Shown: positions 26,240 to 35,405, counted from the stretch's first letter. The stretch is 51,372 bases of DNA from Lactobacillaceae bacterium (GCA_031289015.1 JAITQG010000052.1:1-51372), one strand, 5' to 3'. Program-made: numbers and translations. The notes: generated by a model from the letters alone, not told the origin.

Positions 26240-27280
26240 ATGTTTGACACAGTAAAAAATTGGTGGTGGCAAGAAAAAAGCCAACGGTACTTAGTCTTAG
26301 GATTGTTGATGGGATTAGTTTTTGTATTCCACAAATTTATGTCGCCAGTCCTCTTTATGTTGATCTTTTCGTATTTGGGAATTAGTGGGGCGCGATTATT
26401 ACAACGGTATCTCAAGTTGCCATATATCTTGGCAGTGATCATTTTTTACTTAGCCGTTATCGCGTTGTTTGTCACGATTGTTTCGTATTTGGCACCGATG
26501 TTTTATGAACAAGGTGAGTACTTGTACAAGGCCGTGATGCACAGCTTAAAGGATTATCCCCATGTAGAAACGTATGTGGCCGACTATTTGGACAAATATG
26601 ATATCGGCGCCAAAGTCGGTGAAGCTGCCCAAGTTTTGTTGCAAAATTCATTTGGGGTGTTGAAGGGTGTTTGGACCGCTGCCTCAGAAATTGTATTGTC
26701 ATTGTTCTTGAGTTTCATCTTTGCGTTGACCTTTAATTCAATGCGCAATTTTGGGAGCCAATTCTTGTTGTCGGATTTCCCAGGCTTCTTCAAGCAAATC
26801 TTCACGTTGACGCGTAAGTTTGCCTATATTTTGGGGCAAATCATCGAAGTCCAAATTATTATTGATTTGGTGAATACAGGGATTATGCTGGTGGGGTTCT
26901 CAATCTTTGGGATGCCATCGCCAGTCGTCTTGGGGATGATGGTCTTTGTCTTGGGCTTGGTACCAGTTGCCGGCGTGTTGATTTCAATGATTCCACTGAC
27001 GATTATTGCGTATTCGACTGGTGGACTGTGGCTGGCGCTTGAGATTTTGATCTTTATCTTGTTAGTGCATGCCTTTGAAGCGTACTTCTTGCATCCTAAG
27101 TTGATGTCATCACGTTCAGAATTACCAATTTTCATCACGTTGACGACGTTGATTTTCATGGAATCCTTAATCGGACCATGGGGCTTGATTATCGGGGTGC
27201 CGATTGTTTCGTTTTTCTTGGACGTGACCAACGTGCATTCGTTCTCGCATGGTAAGAGTGAGACCGTGGAATTAAAGTAA
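26240..27280 (+). CDS. AI-2E family membrane transporter
   Basis: A 346-residue protein of the AI-2E (PerM/YdiK/YtvI) family. Predicted TM segments lie near 18-60 and 65-90, and a cluster at about 150-330 includes the family motif region around PSPVVLGMMVFVLGLVPVAGVLISMIP. Family members are reported to export small molecules or act as Na+/H+ antiporters, so the substrate here is open. Single-gene unit. Confidence 0.86.
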   Translation: MFDTVKNWWWQEKSQRYLVLGLLMGLVFVFHKFMSPVLFMLIFSYLGISGARLLQRYLKLPYILAVIIFYLAVIALFVTIVSYLAPMFYEQGEYLYKAVMHSLKDYPHVETYVADYLDKYDIGAKVGEAAQVLLQNSFGVLKGVWTAASEIVLSLFLSFIFALTFNSMRNFGSQFLLSDFPGFFKQIFTLTRKFAYILGQIIEVQIIIDLVNTGIMLVGFSIFGMPSPVVLGMMVFVLGLVPVAGVLISMIPLTIIAYSTGGLWLALEILIFILLVHAFEAYFLHPKLMSSRSELPIFITLTTLIFMESLIGPWGLIIGVPIVSFFLDVTNVHSFSHGKSETVELK

Positions 27281-27292
27281 AGAGTTAGTTAG

Positions 27293-27322
27293 CTACCCCG
27301 TTGTTAAAGCGGGGTATTTTTT
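27293..27322 (+). terminator. Terminator of the AI-2E family gene
   Basis: TACCCCG / CGGGGTA stem with a T run. Confidence 0.88.
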
Positions 27323-27386
27323 GTGGTCCAAAATGATGGAAAAATGAAAGCTTAGGGCGTATACTATTTGTCAGTAACTTTTAACT

Positions 27387-27404
27387 GTTATCCCGTGAGA
27401 TAAC
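27387..27404 (+). promoter_or_regulatory. Hairpin just before the RBS of the NCS1 permease gene
   Basis: GTTATC-CCGTGA-GATAAC is a 6-bp hairpin ending 2 nt before AAGGAGG (27407-27412). It could influence translation, but I match it to no known riboswitch class. Confidence 0.4.
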
Positions 27405-27417
27405 TAAGGAGGATGAA

Positions 27418-28779
27418 ATGGAAAATAAGCAATTTGGTAAGGTGCACGCGATTCCGATGGAACAACGCGCCATGACGAAGTGGGACATGTTTGCCACGTG
27501 GGTTGGTGCCAATGCCAACAACGGAACTTGGTACATTGGTGGCGTGATTGCCGCTGCGGGGATGATGACGGCTTCAACCACCTTAATCATCACCGGGGTC
27601 TTGAGCTACGTCTTGTTGGCGTTAGCGGGCTACATGGGGTATAAGACGGGCTTGCCAGCCATGGCGTTGACGCGGGCTTCATTTGGCTTGCGGGGGTCAT
27701 TTGTCCCATCAATTATTAATTTGGTGCAATTCATTGGTTGGGCGGCCACAAACACCTTTATTGCCGCTATTTCGATTTCAGTTATTTTTAAAGATATTTT
27801 TGGTTGGGCCGCATATGGAACCAAGGGTGGCAATACTGGGTTGATTATCGGGATTGTCATCATGTCGATTTTGCACTTGATTAGTATTTCACTGGGTGAA
27901 AAGTCGGTGCGGATGATCGAACGGGTCGGCATCATTTTGGTGTTTGTCTTTGTAATTTGGGAAACGGTCGTCGTGTTGAAGACGGTTTCCTTGCATGATA
28001 TTATGGCTTGGCATGCTCCAAGTGGGGTGCACATGAGTTCTGGGGCGGTGGTTGACGTCTTGGCGGCCTTCAATCTAGCCTGGGTGACGGCAGCGTCTGA
28101 TTTCTCACGCTTCACGCCCAATAAAACAGCGGCGACGACCATGTCATTCTTAGGTGCTAATATCGGGCTGTTCTGGTTTGCGTTTGTTGGTTTGATTGCC
28201 ACGATTGCTACAGCGATTACGTTGAATAATTTTGATCCAAACAACTCTGATCCCTCAACCATTGCCTCAAAACTGGGATTGGGAATCTTGGCTTTGTTGG
28301 TCATCGTGATTACTTCGACGACAGCCAATGCGGTTAATTTGATGGCCGCTGGATCAGCATTGACGAATATGTTTCATAAGTTGAAGTTGACCCCAGCCTT
28401 GTGGATTGTGACGTTGGGGGCAACTTTGGTGTCATTGATTCCGATTGTGGTGAATTCATTCTTGGATACTTTCATCACCTTCTTGGATGCGATTGGGATG
28501 TTCTTAGGCCCTGAAATCGCCGTGTTCTTGGTTGATTTCTTCTTTGTGCGCAAGGGCGATTACCAACTGGCTGAATTCACTAAGGTCAAGGGTAAGTACT
28601 GGTATAACGGCGGAATTAATTGGATTGCCGTCATTACGTGGGCGCTTGGAGTCTTGATGTACTTTGGTGTTAAGCAAGTTGGCTTCATTGCTGATACAGT
28701 TGGGGCTACGTTTGTTTCAATGGCTTTGACTGGGGCGCTGTATTATGTTGCCGCGAAGGTCTTAAAGTTGGCTAAGTAA
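27418..28779 (+). CDS. NCS1-family pyrimidine permease (cytosine or hydroxymethylpyrimidine)
   Basis: A 453-residue protein with about 12 predicted TM helices. TKWDMFATWVGANANNGTWYIGG and GYKTGLPAMALTRASFGLRGSFVPS are typical of NCS1 transporters near CodB and CytX. Cytosine is the usual CodB substrate; CytX-like members carry the thiamine precursor hydroxymethylpyrimidine. Cytosine deaminase and thiD/tenA genes are 11 kb away, beyond the CRISPR region, which fits either substrate. GGAGG lies 5 nt before the ATG. Confidence 0.88.
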   Translation: MENKQFGKVHAIPMEQRAMTKWDMFATWVGANANNGTWYIGGVIAAAGMMTASTTLIITGVLSYVLLALAGYMGYKTGLPAMALTRASFGLRGSFVPSIINLVQFIGWAATNTFIAAISISVIFKDIFGWAAYGTKGGNTGLIIGIVIMSILHLISISLGEKSVRMIERVGIILVFVFVIWETVVVLKTVSLHDIMAWHAPSGVHMSSGAVVDVLAAFNLAWVTAASDFSRFTPNKTAATTMSFLGANIGLFWFAFVGLIATIATAITLNNFDPNNSDPSTIASKLGLGILALLVIVITSTTANAVNLMAAGSALTNMFHKLKLTPALWIVTLGATLVSLIPIVVNSFLDTFITFLDAIGMFLGPEIAVFLVDFFFVRKGDYQLAEFTKVKGKYWYNGGINWIAVITWALGVLMYFGVKQVGFIADTVGATFVSMALTGALYYVAAKVLKLAK

Positions 28780-28799
28780 TTAATCGAATCTATAAAGTG

Positions 28800-28834
28800 A
28801 GCTTGGTAATTTTGATAATTGCCAGGCTTTTTTT
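28800..28834 (+). terminator. Terminator of the permease gene
   Basis: AGCTTGGTAATT / AATTGCCAGGCT stem and T run. Confidence 0.87.
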
Positions 28835-28896
28835 AGCGTTTTTTAGATTTTGAGGCATCTTCTTAGTGTAGGGGGTAAAAAAGGTAGAAATAGCAA

Positions 28897-28925
28897 TTTA
28901 CACGTATAAATGCACGTGTTATGAT
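28897..28925 (+). promoter_or_regulatory. hicAB promoter with an operator in its spacer
   Basis: -35 TTTACA (28897-28902), 17-nt spacer, -10 TATGAT (28920-28925). The inverted repeat ACACG-N10-CGTGT (28900-28919) fills the spacer, the position expected for autorepression by HicB, whose C-terminus is a ribbon-helix-helix type (inference). Confidence 0.7.
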
Positions 28926-28945
28926 AAATGCATAAGGAGGCAGTT

Positions 28946-29143
28946 GTGGTTTAATACAAATATAAGTTCTTGGCAAAGTTGGCACGAAAAAACGGCTGGC
29001 GCGAAAATAGAGTGCGGGGCAGCCAGCATAGCTTTGAAAAAGAGGGAGTCAAAGAAGTTCTGACAATCCCACTGCATGGAAACAAAGCATTGCCCATTAG
29101 AACTGCTAAGAGTATTTTAAAACTAATTGAAGACACAAAATAA
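28946..29143 (+). pseudogene. hicA: hicA, toxin gene with a nonsense third codon
   Basis: Frame 28946-29143 reads as a HicA-like mRNA interferase: KFLAKLARKNGWRENRVRGS, then EVLTIPLHGNKALPIRTAKSILKLIEDTK. GTG at 28946 is 5 nt after AAGGAGG, but its third codon is TAA (28952-28954). No later ATG exists; only TTG codons (28970, 28979) far from an RBS could restart. The active-site stretch reads GSQHSF where HicA proteins usually have GSH. Most likely a dead toxin with an intact antitoxin gene 10 nt downstream. An error in the sequence is the alternative. Confidence 0.72.
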
Positions 29144-29153
29144 AAGGACAACC

Positions 29154-29558
29154 ATGACAATTAAAAATATGAAATATGTATATTATGCAACTTTATATGA
29201 TGATGGTGATGCGGTGGGCGTTAAATTCGTTGATTTTCCAAGCGTATTTACATTTGGGAATGATGAATTAGACGCGATTGATATGGCACAAGAAGCACTG
29301 GAGTTGTATCTATGGACAGCCGAGGACAAAGGAATCCCGATTCCAGCGTTTACGCATGCCAAGGATATCACTGAAAAAGCAGGTGAACGGTTAATTGCGA
29401 TCAAAGTCAACACGGCTTTAGTGCGAGAGCAAGAGGCCAACAAATTAGTCAAAAAAACGTTAACCATTCCGGCCTATGTGGATCGGATTGCACGTGAGGC
29501 CGGTATCAACTTTTCGCAAGCCTTGACAGAAGCGTTGAAGCAAAAATTGGTTATCTAA
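29154..29558 (+). CDS. hicB: HicB-family antitoxin
   Basis: A 134-residue antitoxin. The N-terminal HicB partial-RNase-H-like domain (YYATLYDDGDAVGVKFVDFPSVFTFG, then AIDMAQEALELYLW) is followed by a ribbon-helix-helix-like C-terminus (LTIPAYVDRIAREAGINFSQALTEALKQ). AAAGG precedes the ATG at 29154. Order toxin-antitoxin and 10-nt spacing are typical for hicAB. Likely also represses its own promoter. Confidence 0.9.
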   Translation: MTIKNMKYVYYATLYDDGDAVGVKFVDFPSVFTFGNDELDAIDMAQEALELYLWTAEDKGIPIPAFTHAKDITEKAGERLIAIKVNTALVREQEANKLVKKTLTIPAYVDRIAREAGINFSQALTEALKQKLVI

Positions 29559-29603
29559 TTTGTGGGCGATTGTGGAGCCAATGTATCTAAAGTTAACGGG
29601 ATT

Positions 29604-29630
29604 AGTCGGTGTAGTGCACCGGCTTTTTTT
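29604..29630 (+). terminator. Terminator of hicAB
   Basis: AGTCGGTG / CACCGGCT stem with a 5-nt loop and T run. Confidence 0.86.
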
Positions 29631-29648
29631 GATTTGTTCTTGGAAATT

Positions 29649-29675
29649 GTAACGGGTTGTGTATATAGCAATAAG
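29649..29675. repeat. Left copy of an imperfect direct repeat bracketing the CRISPR and cassette region
   Basis: GTAAC-N6-TGTATATAGCAATA-N-G, matched with the same spacing at 39411-39437 (22 of 27 positions). It lies just after hicB's terminator. The rest of 29559-29841 holds a -10-like TATAAT (29806-29811) for cas9 without a good -35, and no gene. Confidence 0.5.
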
Positions 29676-29841
29676 TATATAGTAAACGCATATTTTGGAT
29701 GGATTGTATTTATGTAACCTAGTTTATACGAAGGTAAGTTACTGGCGCTTTTTGTGTATTCGCATTTTAAACAGGCTGACAGATGCGCATTATTTAGTGG
29801 GGGTATATAATTTAAATAAACCAATGAAGGAAGTTAATGAT

Positions 29842-32800
29842 ATGGGATATAGTGTTGGATTAGATATTGGTACCGGCTCAGTTGGCTGGGCGGTCATCGG
29901 TGATGATTACAAATTGAAACGCGCCAAGGGTAAAAATCTCGTTGGGGTACGGCTGTTTGATTCAGCTAGTACCGCTGAAGAGCGTCGAGGTTATCGAACA
30001 ACCCGGCGCCGGTTATCGCGCCGTCGTTGGCGGTTGCGCTTATTGAATGAGATTTTTGCGCCTGAGCTGGCCAAAGTTGACGAGAATTTTTTGGCACGCC
30101 TAAAGTATTCATGGGTGAATCCCAATGATGAACAAAATTTAAAGGCCTTTCAAAAGGATGCCCAAGGGTTTAATGGGGCAGCTGTTTTTGGTACGCCTGC
30201 AGCCGATCAGGAATTCTATGCGGCGTATCCCACGATTTATCATTTGCGGAAGGCGTTGATGGATGATGATAAGCAACATGATTTGCGAGAAGTTTATCTT
30301 GCGTTGCACCATATCGTGAAGTATCGTGGTCATTTTTTGATTGATGGTGATGTGAATCCTGAGGCAACTTTTGATGTGGCTCAGTTTTGCGGCGCGTTAA
30401 CCGAGTTTGCTGAAGCTTGGGCTGATGATGAAACCCGTTTTGGCAAAATTGATGCTACTTTGTTCATGAACGAAATCATCAACAGTAAGACATCTAAATC
30501 TGAACGGGTTGAAAAGGCGTTGGCTGCAATCAGCGATAATAAGGCCGATAAGCAGTTGAAGGCGATTTTGACAGCCCTTGTGGGTAATCAAGCTAATTTA
30601 ATTAATATCTTTGAAAAGAACGCCAAAGAAATTGAAAAAGATGATCAAAAGCGTTTGAAGTTCAACTTTGGGGATGCCACAATTGATGAAAAATTAGCGG
30701 ATGTGGAAGCCTTATTGGAACCGGCTGAATATGAATTCGTTTTGGCGTTAAAAGTAGCTTATGACGGGTTAACGCTCAAAATGTTACTGGGGGATGATAA
30801 ATCAGTCAGTGCAGCCATGGTCCGGCGTTATGAGGAACACAAAGCTGATTGGGCATTTATCAAGAAATATATTCGTACTAAGGATAATGCTGGTGCTGGG
30901 ACTTATAAACAAGATGGTAAAATTGAGGGCATTAATTCTGCCTACTTAGCGTTACAGAGTGACGATGATGATGTACGGAAAAGTGCCAAGACTGTATTTG
31001 TGAAGGCGATTGAAGGTGCCAACATTAGTCTTAGTGATAAAACACGCCTTTTAAATAACCTTTTAAATAAGATTGAAGAAGATACTTTTTTGCCCCGTCA
31101 ACGAACAAAGGCTAACGGAACCATTCCTCATCAATTGCATTTGGCGGAGTTGGTAAAAATTATTCAACAACAAAGTAAGTACTATCCATTCCTAGCTGAA
31201 GTAGATCAAAATAACGTCAATAAACTGGCTGGGTTGGTCAATTTTAGAGTGCCTTATTACGTGGGCCCATTGGTAAGTCAAACAGTTACCGAGGCACAGT
31301 ATGATGGACTTGATAAGAACCATTGGATGACGCGCTTGTCAGATGAAGAAATTACACCATGGAATTTTGACGACGTGGTTGATAAGGACAAGTCGGCGGC
31401 TGATTTCATCAAACGATTAACTGGAACGGATACGTATTTGATTGGTGAGCCAACGTTGCCCCAAAATAGTTTGTTATATCAAAAGTATAATGTGTTGCAG
31501 GAGCTCAATAATGTGCGATTATCTGGTGCTTCAGGTAACGTGTATGATGACAAGCGGCGCCCGAGATTAACTGTCGCTGAGAAGCAAGATATTTTTGAAC
31601 ACGTGTTTAAAGTGTCTAGCAAGGTTTCGGCTAAACAAGTGGAAGACTACCTTGCCCAGAATTCACAAGGGCGCTATAAGCTTTCGGGATTAGCTGGAGT
31701 AGACAAGTTTAATAACGGGTTGACGAGCTATGTGTATTTGAGCAAAACTTTGGGCGCAAAAAAAGTTGATGCGCAATCAATTGATGACTTGGAAAAAATT
31801 ATTGAATTTCAAACAGTCTTTGAAGATAAGACGGTGTTGCGGCGTCAGCTAAATAATATTGAATGGCTGACAGATGCTGAACGCGATAAACTAGCTAATA
31901 AGCATTTCACTGGTTGGGGGCGACTTTCAAAGAAGTTTTTGACTGCAAAATCTATGACCATCAAATTAGCTGATGATATCAATCCAGCATCACATTCATT
32001 GATGGACGCTCTGTATGGTTCTGAAAAGAATTTGATGGAATTGTTGGCCAACAATACTGATGAGTATGGCTTTTACAACTGGGTTGAAGAGCAAAATCGT
32101 GCGGATGGAGAGGCTTCGTCAACGTATACCATGATTGATGAATTAGCTGGACCCAAAGATATCAAACGCGGGATTACGCAAACGTTTAGAATATTAGATG
32201 ACATCAAAAAAGCGTTAGGTGAAGCGCCAGAACGTGTGTATTTGGAGTTTGCGCGAGAAACGCAACAATCACGGCGAACTGATCCGCGTAGAAAGCGCTT
32301 GGATGATTTATATAGTAATGCTGGTCTGAAGGAACTTATGCAAAGAATCAGCCAGGGCCATGAGTACGATAATACGGCTCTACAATCAGACAGGATATAT
32401 CTCTACTTTGTTCAACAAGGGAAGGATATGTATACAGGGCAAGAGTTAGATATTAATAACTTGTCAAACTATGATATTGATCATATCATCCCTCAAGCCT
32501 ATACCAAGGACAATTCGCTAGATAATATTGTCTTAGTCAACAGTAAAGATAATCGGATGAAGTCAGATTCTGATGTATTCTTGACCAAGATTGATGGAGA
32601 GGTTAAAAAGTGGTGGAAGCAACTTTATGATGCATCATTTATCTCTAAAACCAAGTATAAGAGCCTAACGCAAACCCAATTCAAGATGAGTCATCCGGAG
32701 CGGTTTATCGCACGGTCATTAGTCGAAACGCGCCAAATTATTAAAAATGTTGCGAGTTTAATTAATTCGCATTTTGACGGTCAAACTAAAGCAGAAGCAA

Positions 32801-34005
32801 TTCGGGCGAATTTGACGGGTGATATGCGAAGTTACATTAACATCAAGAAGAATCGTGATATCAATGATTATCACCATGCGCATGATGCGTTGCTGGTGGC
32901 TACTGTTGGTGAGTTTATTGAAAAGCGCGGTTTCATGTCAGGTGGTAAGGTGTCGGATAATACTACCAATGAATATAACGTGTATGTAAAACAATGGATT
33001 GATAAGGCGCGTGCTAACACTGATTATGAACGAGTTAATCCATTTGGCTTTGTTGTTGGTGCGATGAAGAGTGCAACAATGGGTGGCCAATCTATCAAGG
33101 TCACTAATAAAGAAACCGGTGAAATTGTCTGGACACAAGACGATTTTGATTATTTGCTGAAAGTCTTGGACTACAAGAAAATGCTAGTCACAAGACGTGT
33201 CAAAGATCAAACGGGACAATTGTATAATGAGTCGCGGTATGGCGCCAAATTGATGGCTGGCAAGAAAACCGGGCTAGTCTTTGATAAGAACAAGTCAATT
33301 GAGTTGTACGGTGGCTTTGATAGTGCAAAACCGGCTTATGCGGCATTGATTAAAGAAGGTAAAAAATATAAACTCGTCAATGTCTTGCGCTCGTGGGTGC
33401 ACCAAGCTCAAGATGAAGGAAAACTCCTGGCACGGATTCAAGAAAATTATCCTAAAGCTGAGTTAATATTAAGCCATGTGCCATATGGTCAATTAGTTAC
33501 CAAGGATGGCGCCAAAGTCACAGTTTCATCGGCTACAGAATTGCACAATTTTGAGCAATTGTGGTTGGAGCGAGAAACTTATAATTTAATCAATGCCCTG
33601 TTGAATACGTCTGAAGAAAAGATTCAAGCTAAATTGGAAAAAGAATTTTCAACTGATGATGAAACTCTCGCATTTGAGCGGGCGTTTGATGAGATTATCA
33701 GTCAAGCTGGCCAACGATATCCATTGCATGTTAATGCTTTAGACAAAGTGCGTTTGAATAAAGATGTGTTTATGGGATTGGCCTATGCTGATAAGCAACA
33801 GACTTTGCAACGAATATTGCAAGGATTACATGCCAATGCAACGTCTGCTGATTTGAAAAAGATGAAAGCTTCTGGTGAATTTGGTCGGTTGAAGTTGAAG
33901 TGGTCTCCGAGTGATGATGATGAATTTATCTTCCAATCACCGTCAGGAATTTTCGAAACACGTAAAACTGTTAAGGAATTGTACGAACGGTCAAAGAATG
34001 TTTAA
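29842..34005 (+). CDS. cas9: Cas9, type II-A CRISPR effector nuclease
   Basis: A 1387-residue RNA-guided DNA endonuclease. RuvC-I is intact (GYSVGLDIGTGSVGWAV, catalytic D8), followed by the arginine-rich bridge helix (GYRTTRRRLSRRRWRLRLLNEIF). RuvC-II has YLEFARE (E802), HNH has YDIDHIIPQ (H881) with NRMKSD, and RuvC-III has HHAHDA (about residues 1010-1016). All catalytic residues are present, so the protein looks active. The start at 29842 is chosen because GAAGGAAG lies upstream and the alignment begins there; the frame stays open upstream but no earlier start is convincing. Adaptation genes follow in the usual order. Confidence 0.97.
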   Translation: MGYSVGLDIGTGSVGWAVIGDDYKLKRAKGKNLVGVRLFDSASTAEERRGYRTTRRRLSRRRWRLRLLNEIFAPELAKVDENFLARLKYSWVNPNDEQNLKAFQKDAQGFNGAAVFGTPAADQEFYAAYPTIYHLRKALMDDDKQHDLREVYLALHHIVKYRGHFLIDGDVNPEATFDVAQFCGALTEFAEAWADDETRFGKIDATLFMNEIINSKTSKSERVEKALAAISDNKADKQLKAILTALVGNQANLINIFEKNAKEIEKDDQKRLKFNFGDATIDEKLADVEALLEPAEYEFVLALKVAYDGLTLKMLLGDDKSVSAAMVRRYEEHKADWAFIKKYIRTKDNAGAGTYKQDGKIEGINSAYLALQSDDDDVRKSAKTVFVKAIEGANISLSDKTRLLNNLLNKIEEDTFLPRQRTKANGTIPHQLHLAELVKIIQQQSKYYPFLAEVDQNNVNKLAGLVNFRVPYYVGPLVSQTVTEAQYDGLDKNHWMTRLSDEEITPWNFDDVVDKDKSAADFIKRLTGTDTYLIGEPTLPQNSLLYQKYNVLQELNNVRLSGASGNVYDDKRRPRLTVAEKQDIFEHVFKVSSKVSAKQVEDYLAQNSQGRYKLSGLAGVDKFNNGLTSYVYLSKTLGAKKVDAQSIDDLEKIIEFQTVFEDKTVLRRQLNNIEWLTDAERDKLANKHFTGWGRLSKKFLTAKSMTIKLADDINPASHSLMDALYGSEKNLMELLANNTDEYGFYNWVEEQNRADGEASSTYTMIDELAGPKDIKRGITQTFRILDDIKKALGEAPERVYLEFARETQQSRRTDPRRKRLDDLYSNAGLKELMQRISQGHEYDNTALQSDRIYLYFVQQGKDMYTGQELDINNLSNYDIDHIIPQAYTKDNSLDNIVLVNSKDNRMKSDSDVFLTKIDGEVKKWWKQLYDASFISKTKYKSLTQTQFKMSHPERFIARSLVETRQIIKNVASLINSHFDGQTKAEAIRANLTGDMRSYINIKKNRDINDYHHAHDALLVATVGEFIEKRGFMSGGKVSDNTTNEYNVYVKQWIDKARANTDYERVNPFGFVVGAMKSATMGGQSIKVTNKETGEIVWTQDDFDYLLKVLDYKKMLVTRRVKDQTGQLYNESRYGAKLMAGKKTGLVFDKNKSIELYGGFDSAKPAYAALIKEGKKYKLVNVLRSWVHQAQDEGKLLARIQENYPKAELILSHVPYGQLVTKDGAKVTVSSATELHNFEQLWLERETYNLINALLNTSEEKIQAKLEKEFSTDDETLAFERAFDEIISQAGQRYPLHVNALDKVRLNKDVFMGLAYADKQQTLQRILQGLHANATSADLKKMKASGEFGRLKLKWSPSDDDEFIFQSPSGIFETRKTVKELYERSKNV

Positions 34006-34020
34006 TATTTTGCATATAGA

Positions 34021-34055
34021 AAAGCCAGAAGAACAAAATTCTTCTGGCTTTTTGT
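34021..34055. terminator. Bidirectional terminator between cas9 and the tracrRNA
   Basis: A 14-bp perfect stem AAAAGCCAGAAGAA / TTCTTCTGGCTTTT, loop CAAAA, with T runs on both strands. It ends cas9 transcription on the plus strand and forms the 3' hairpin of the tracrRNA on the minus strand. Confidence 0.92.
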
Positions 34056-34174
34056 ATTCTTCAAAGTAGGCATAAGCCATTTCTTGCGAATAGTTAAGCT
34101 TGGCCGAGGCCTTGCGTTACTTCAATGCTGTCTGTCAAACCAATGAAATAGACGTGTAGTATGACTAGTACTAC
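34021..34174 (-). ncRNA. tracrRNA, transcribed opposite to cas9
   Basis: On the minus strand 34154-34119 is an anti-repeat. It pairs with the CRISPR repeat through a 19-nt perfect upper stem, a bulge of 2 crRNA and 4 tracrRNA bases, and a 6-bp lower stem (GCUUCA with UGAAGU), the classic type II-A geometry. After it comes AACGCAAGGCC and a small GGC-CUCG-GCC nexus-like hairpin, further stem-loops, then the terminator hairpin at 34021. A TTGACA-18-TATAAT promoter lies upstream. It guides RNase III processing and Cas9 loading. Confidence 0.88.
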
Positions 34175-34180
34175 CTTTCA

Positions 34181-34210
34181 ATTATAAGTTGCAGATACGG
34201 AGGATGTCAA
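34181..34210 (-). promoter_or_regulatory. tracrRNA promoter overlapping the cas1 ribosome-binding region
   Basis: On the minus strand: perfect -35 TTGACA (34210-34205), 18-nt spacer, perfect -10 TATAAT (34186-34181). The -35 is 3 nt from the cas1 start codon and the spacer covers its GGAGG. Confidence 0.88.
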
Positions 34211-34212
34211 TT

Positions 34213-35088
34213 ATGAGTTTTAGAAATGTTTTAGTCACACAGCATAGTAAAATTTCTTATACGATGAATCACATTGTATTTCAAACGGAGGATGATATAC
34301 TTCAAATTCCAATTGATGATATCGATGTGTTACTAATCGGTACCACACGAGCAGCTATCACGTCATTTGCCATTATGGAATTGATTCAGCATCAAGTGAA
34401 AGTAATTTTCACTGACACAAAATCGATGCCAGTTGGCGAAATCAATGCATATGGAACCAACACTAATCGCAACAGAAACATTGAAAAACAGATTGCCTGG
34501 GAGCAGTCGGTAAAAGACCAACTGTGGCAGACGATTATGCAAGTCAAGATTGGTAACCAAGCCAAGATTATTGATTTGTTGATTGGGGATGCGCAGGGGG
34601 CAGATATCGCTGCATTAGTGGGCGAAGTTGAAGTGGGTGATCCAACCATTAGAGAAGCGGTAGCGGCCAGAATATATTTCACAAAATTATTTGGAATTGA
34701 TTTTGTACGGCAAAATGAAGATGATCCGATTAATATTTTGCTCAATTATGGTTATTCAATTCTCTTGGCAACGACCGCCAAAGAAATTGCTGCTTTGGGG
34801 TACTTGACTGAGTTGGGCATTCATCATAATAGTTACACCAACGAGTATAATCTGGCATCGGATTTGATGGAACCGTTTCGCCCGTTAATTGATCGCAAAG
34901 TCTATCAAATGGTGGATAAGAATTTAACACCTGCTAACAAAATGGATTTGCTAGGTGCATTAAACGACACGATTGGTTATAACGGACAAGATACAAGTAT
35001 CAGTAATGCCATCAGTAGCATGGTTAAAAATGTAGTTGGTTTCATGGCTGGCGAGCGTGATCAGTTTAACTTGGAGATTACACTATGA
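34213..35088 (+). CDS. cas1: Cas1, spacer-acquisition integrase
   Basis: A 291-residue type II-A Cas1. It begins MSFRNVLVTQHSKISYTMNH and contains the active-site region with Glu in the N-terminal/C-terminal interface (GDPTIREAVAARIYFTKLFG) and GIHHNSYTNEYNLASDLMEPFRPLID, with the conserved His and the Asp/Glu metal ligands. The ATG at 34213 is chosen over the upstream TTG at 34189 because GGAGG lies 9 nt before it. The stop overlaps the cas2 start (ATGA). Confidence 0.96.
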   Translation: MSFRNVLVTQHSKISYTMNHIVFQTEDDILQIPIDDIDVLLIGTTRAAITSFAIMELIQHQVKVIFTDTKSMPVGEINAYGTNTNRNRNIEKQIAWEQSVKDQLWQTIMQVKIGNQAKIIDLLIGDAQGADIAALVGEVEVGDPTIREAVAARIYFTKLFGIDFVRQNEDDPINILLNYGYSILLATTAKEIAALGYLTELGIHHNSYTNEYNLASDLMEPFRPLIDRKVYQMVDKNLTPANKMDLLGALNDTIGYNGQDTSISNAISSMVKNVVGFMAGERDQFNLEITL

Positions 35089-35405
35089 GGTATCGAGTTA
35101 TGCGAGTAATGATATTTTTTGATTTGCCGACCTTAACAGCCCAAGACCGGCGAAATTATCGGCAATTTCGTAAAGCATTAATCAACGAAGGGTTCTTAAT
35201 GATTCAGGAGTCTGTCTATGTCCGGGTGGCGGTCAGTCGGCAATCAGCTGAATTCATCGAACGGAGAATTGAACAAATCGCCCCAGATGATGGCTTGGTG
35301 CAATCACTGATTGTCACGGAAAAACAGTATACGGGCATGAAATTTTTGACCGGTAAAATGATTCAAGATGTGCGAAATTCGGACGCACGGGTGATAGTGA
35401 TATGA
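35085..35405 (+). CDS. cas2: Cas2, spacer-acquisition partner
   Basis: A 106-residue Cas2: MRYRVMRVMIFFDLPTLTAQDRRNYRQFRKALI, with the beta-strand Asp (FFDLP) at the dimer interface. It scaffolds the Cas1 integrase complex. Overlaps cas1 and csn2 by 4 nt on each side, so the three are translationally coupled. Confidence 0.95.
   Translation: MRYRVMRVMIFFDLPTLTAQDRRNYRQFRKALINEGFLMIQESVYVRVAVSRQSAEFIERRIEQIAPDDGLVQSLIVTEKQYTGMKFLTGKMIQDVRNSDARVIVI

Noticed and set aside
27630-28328. Long minus-strand frame (232 codons) inside the permease gene
   Set aside because: Opposite to a clear membrane permease; hydrophobic codon bias leaves the antisense frame open by chance.
28944-29069. Alternative TTG reading frame in place of hicA
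   Set aside because: It gives a Ser/Lys-rich peptide with no family match, whereas the other frame reads as HicA to the end.
29776-29811. CTGACA and TATAAT as the cas9 promoter
   Set aside because: The spacing is 24 nt, too long for a standard sigma-A promoter; only the -10-like element was noted.
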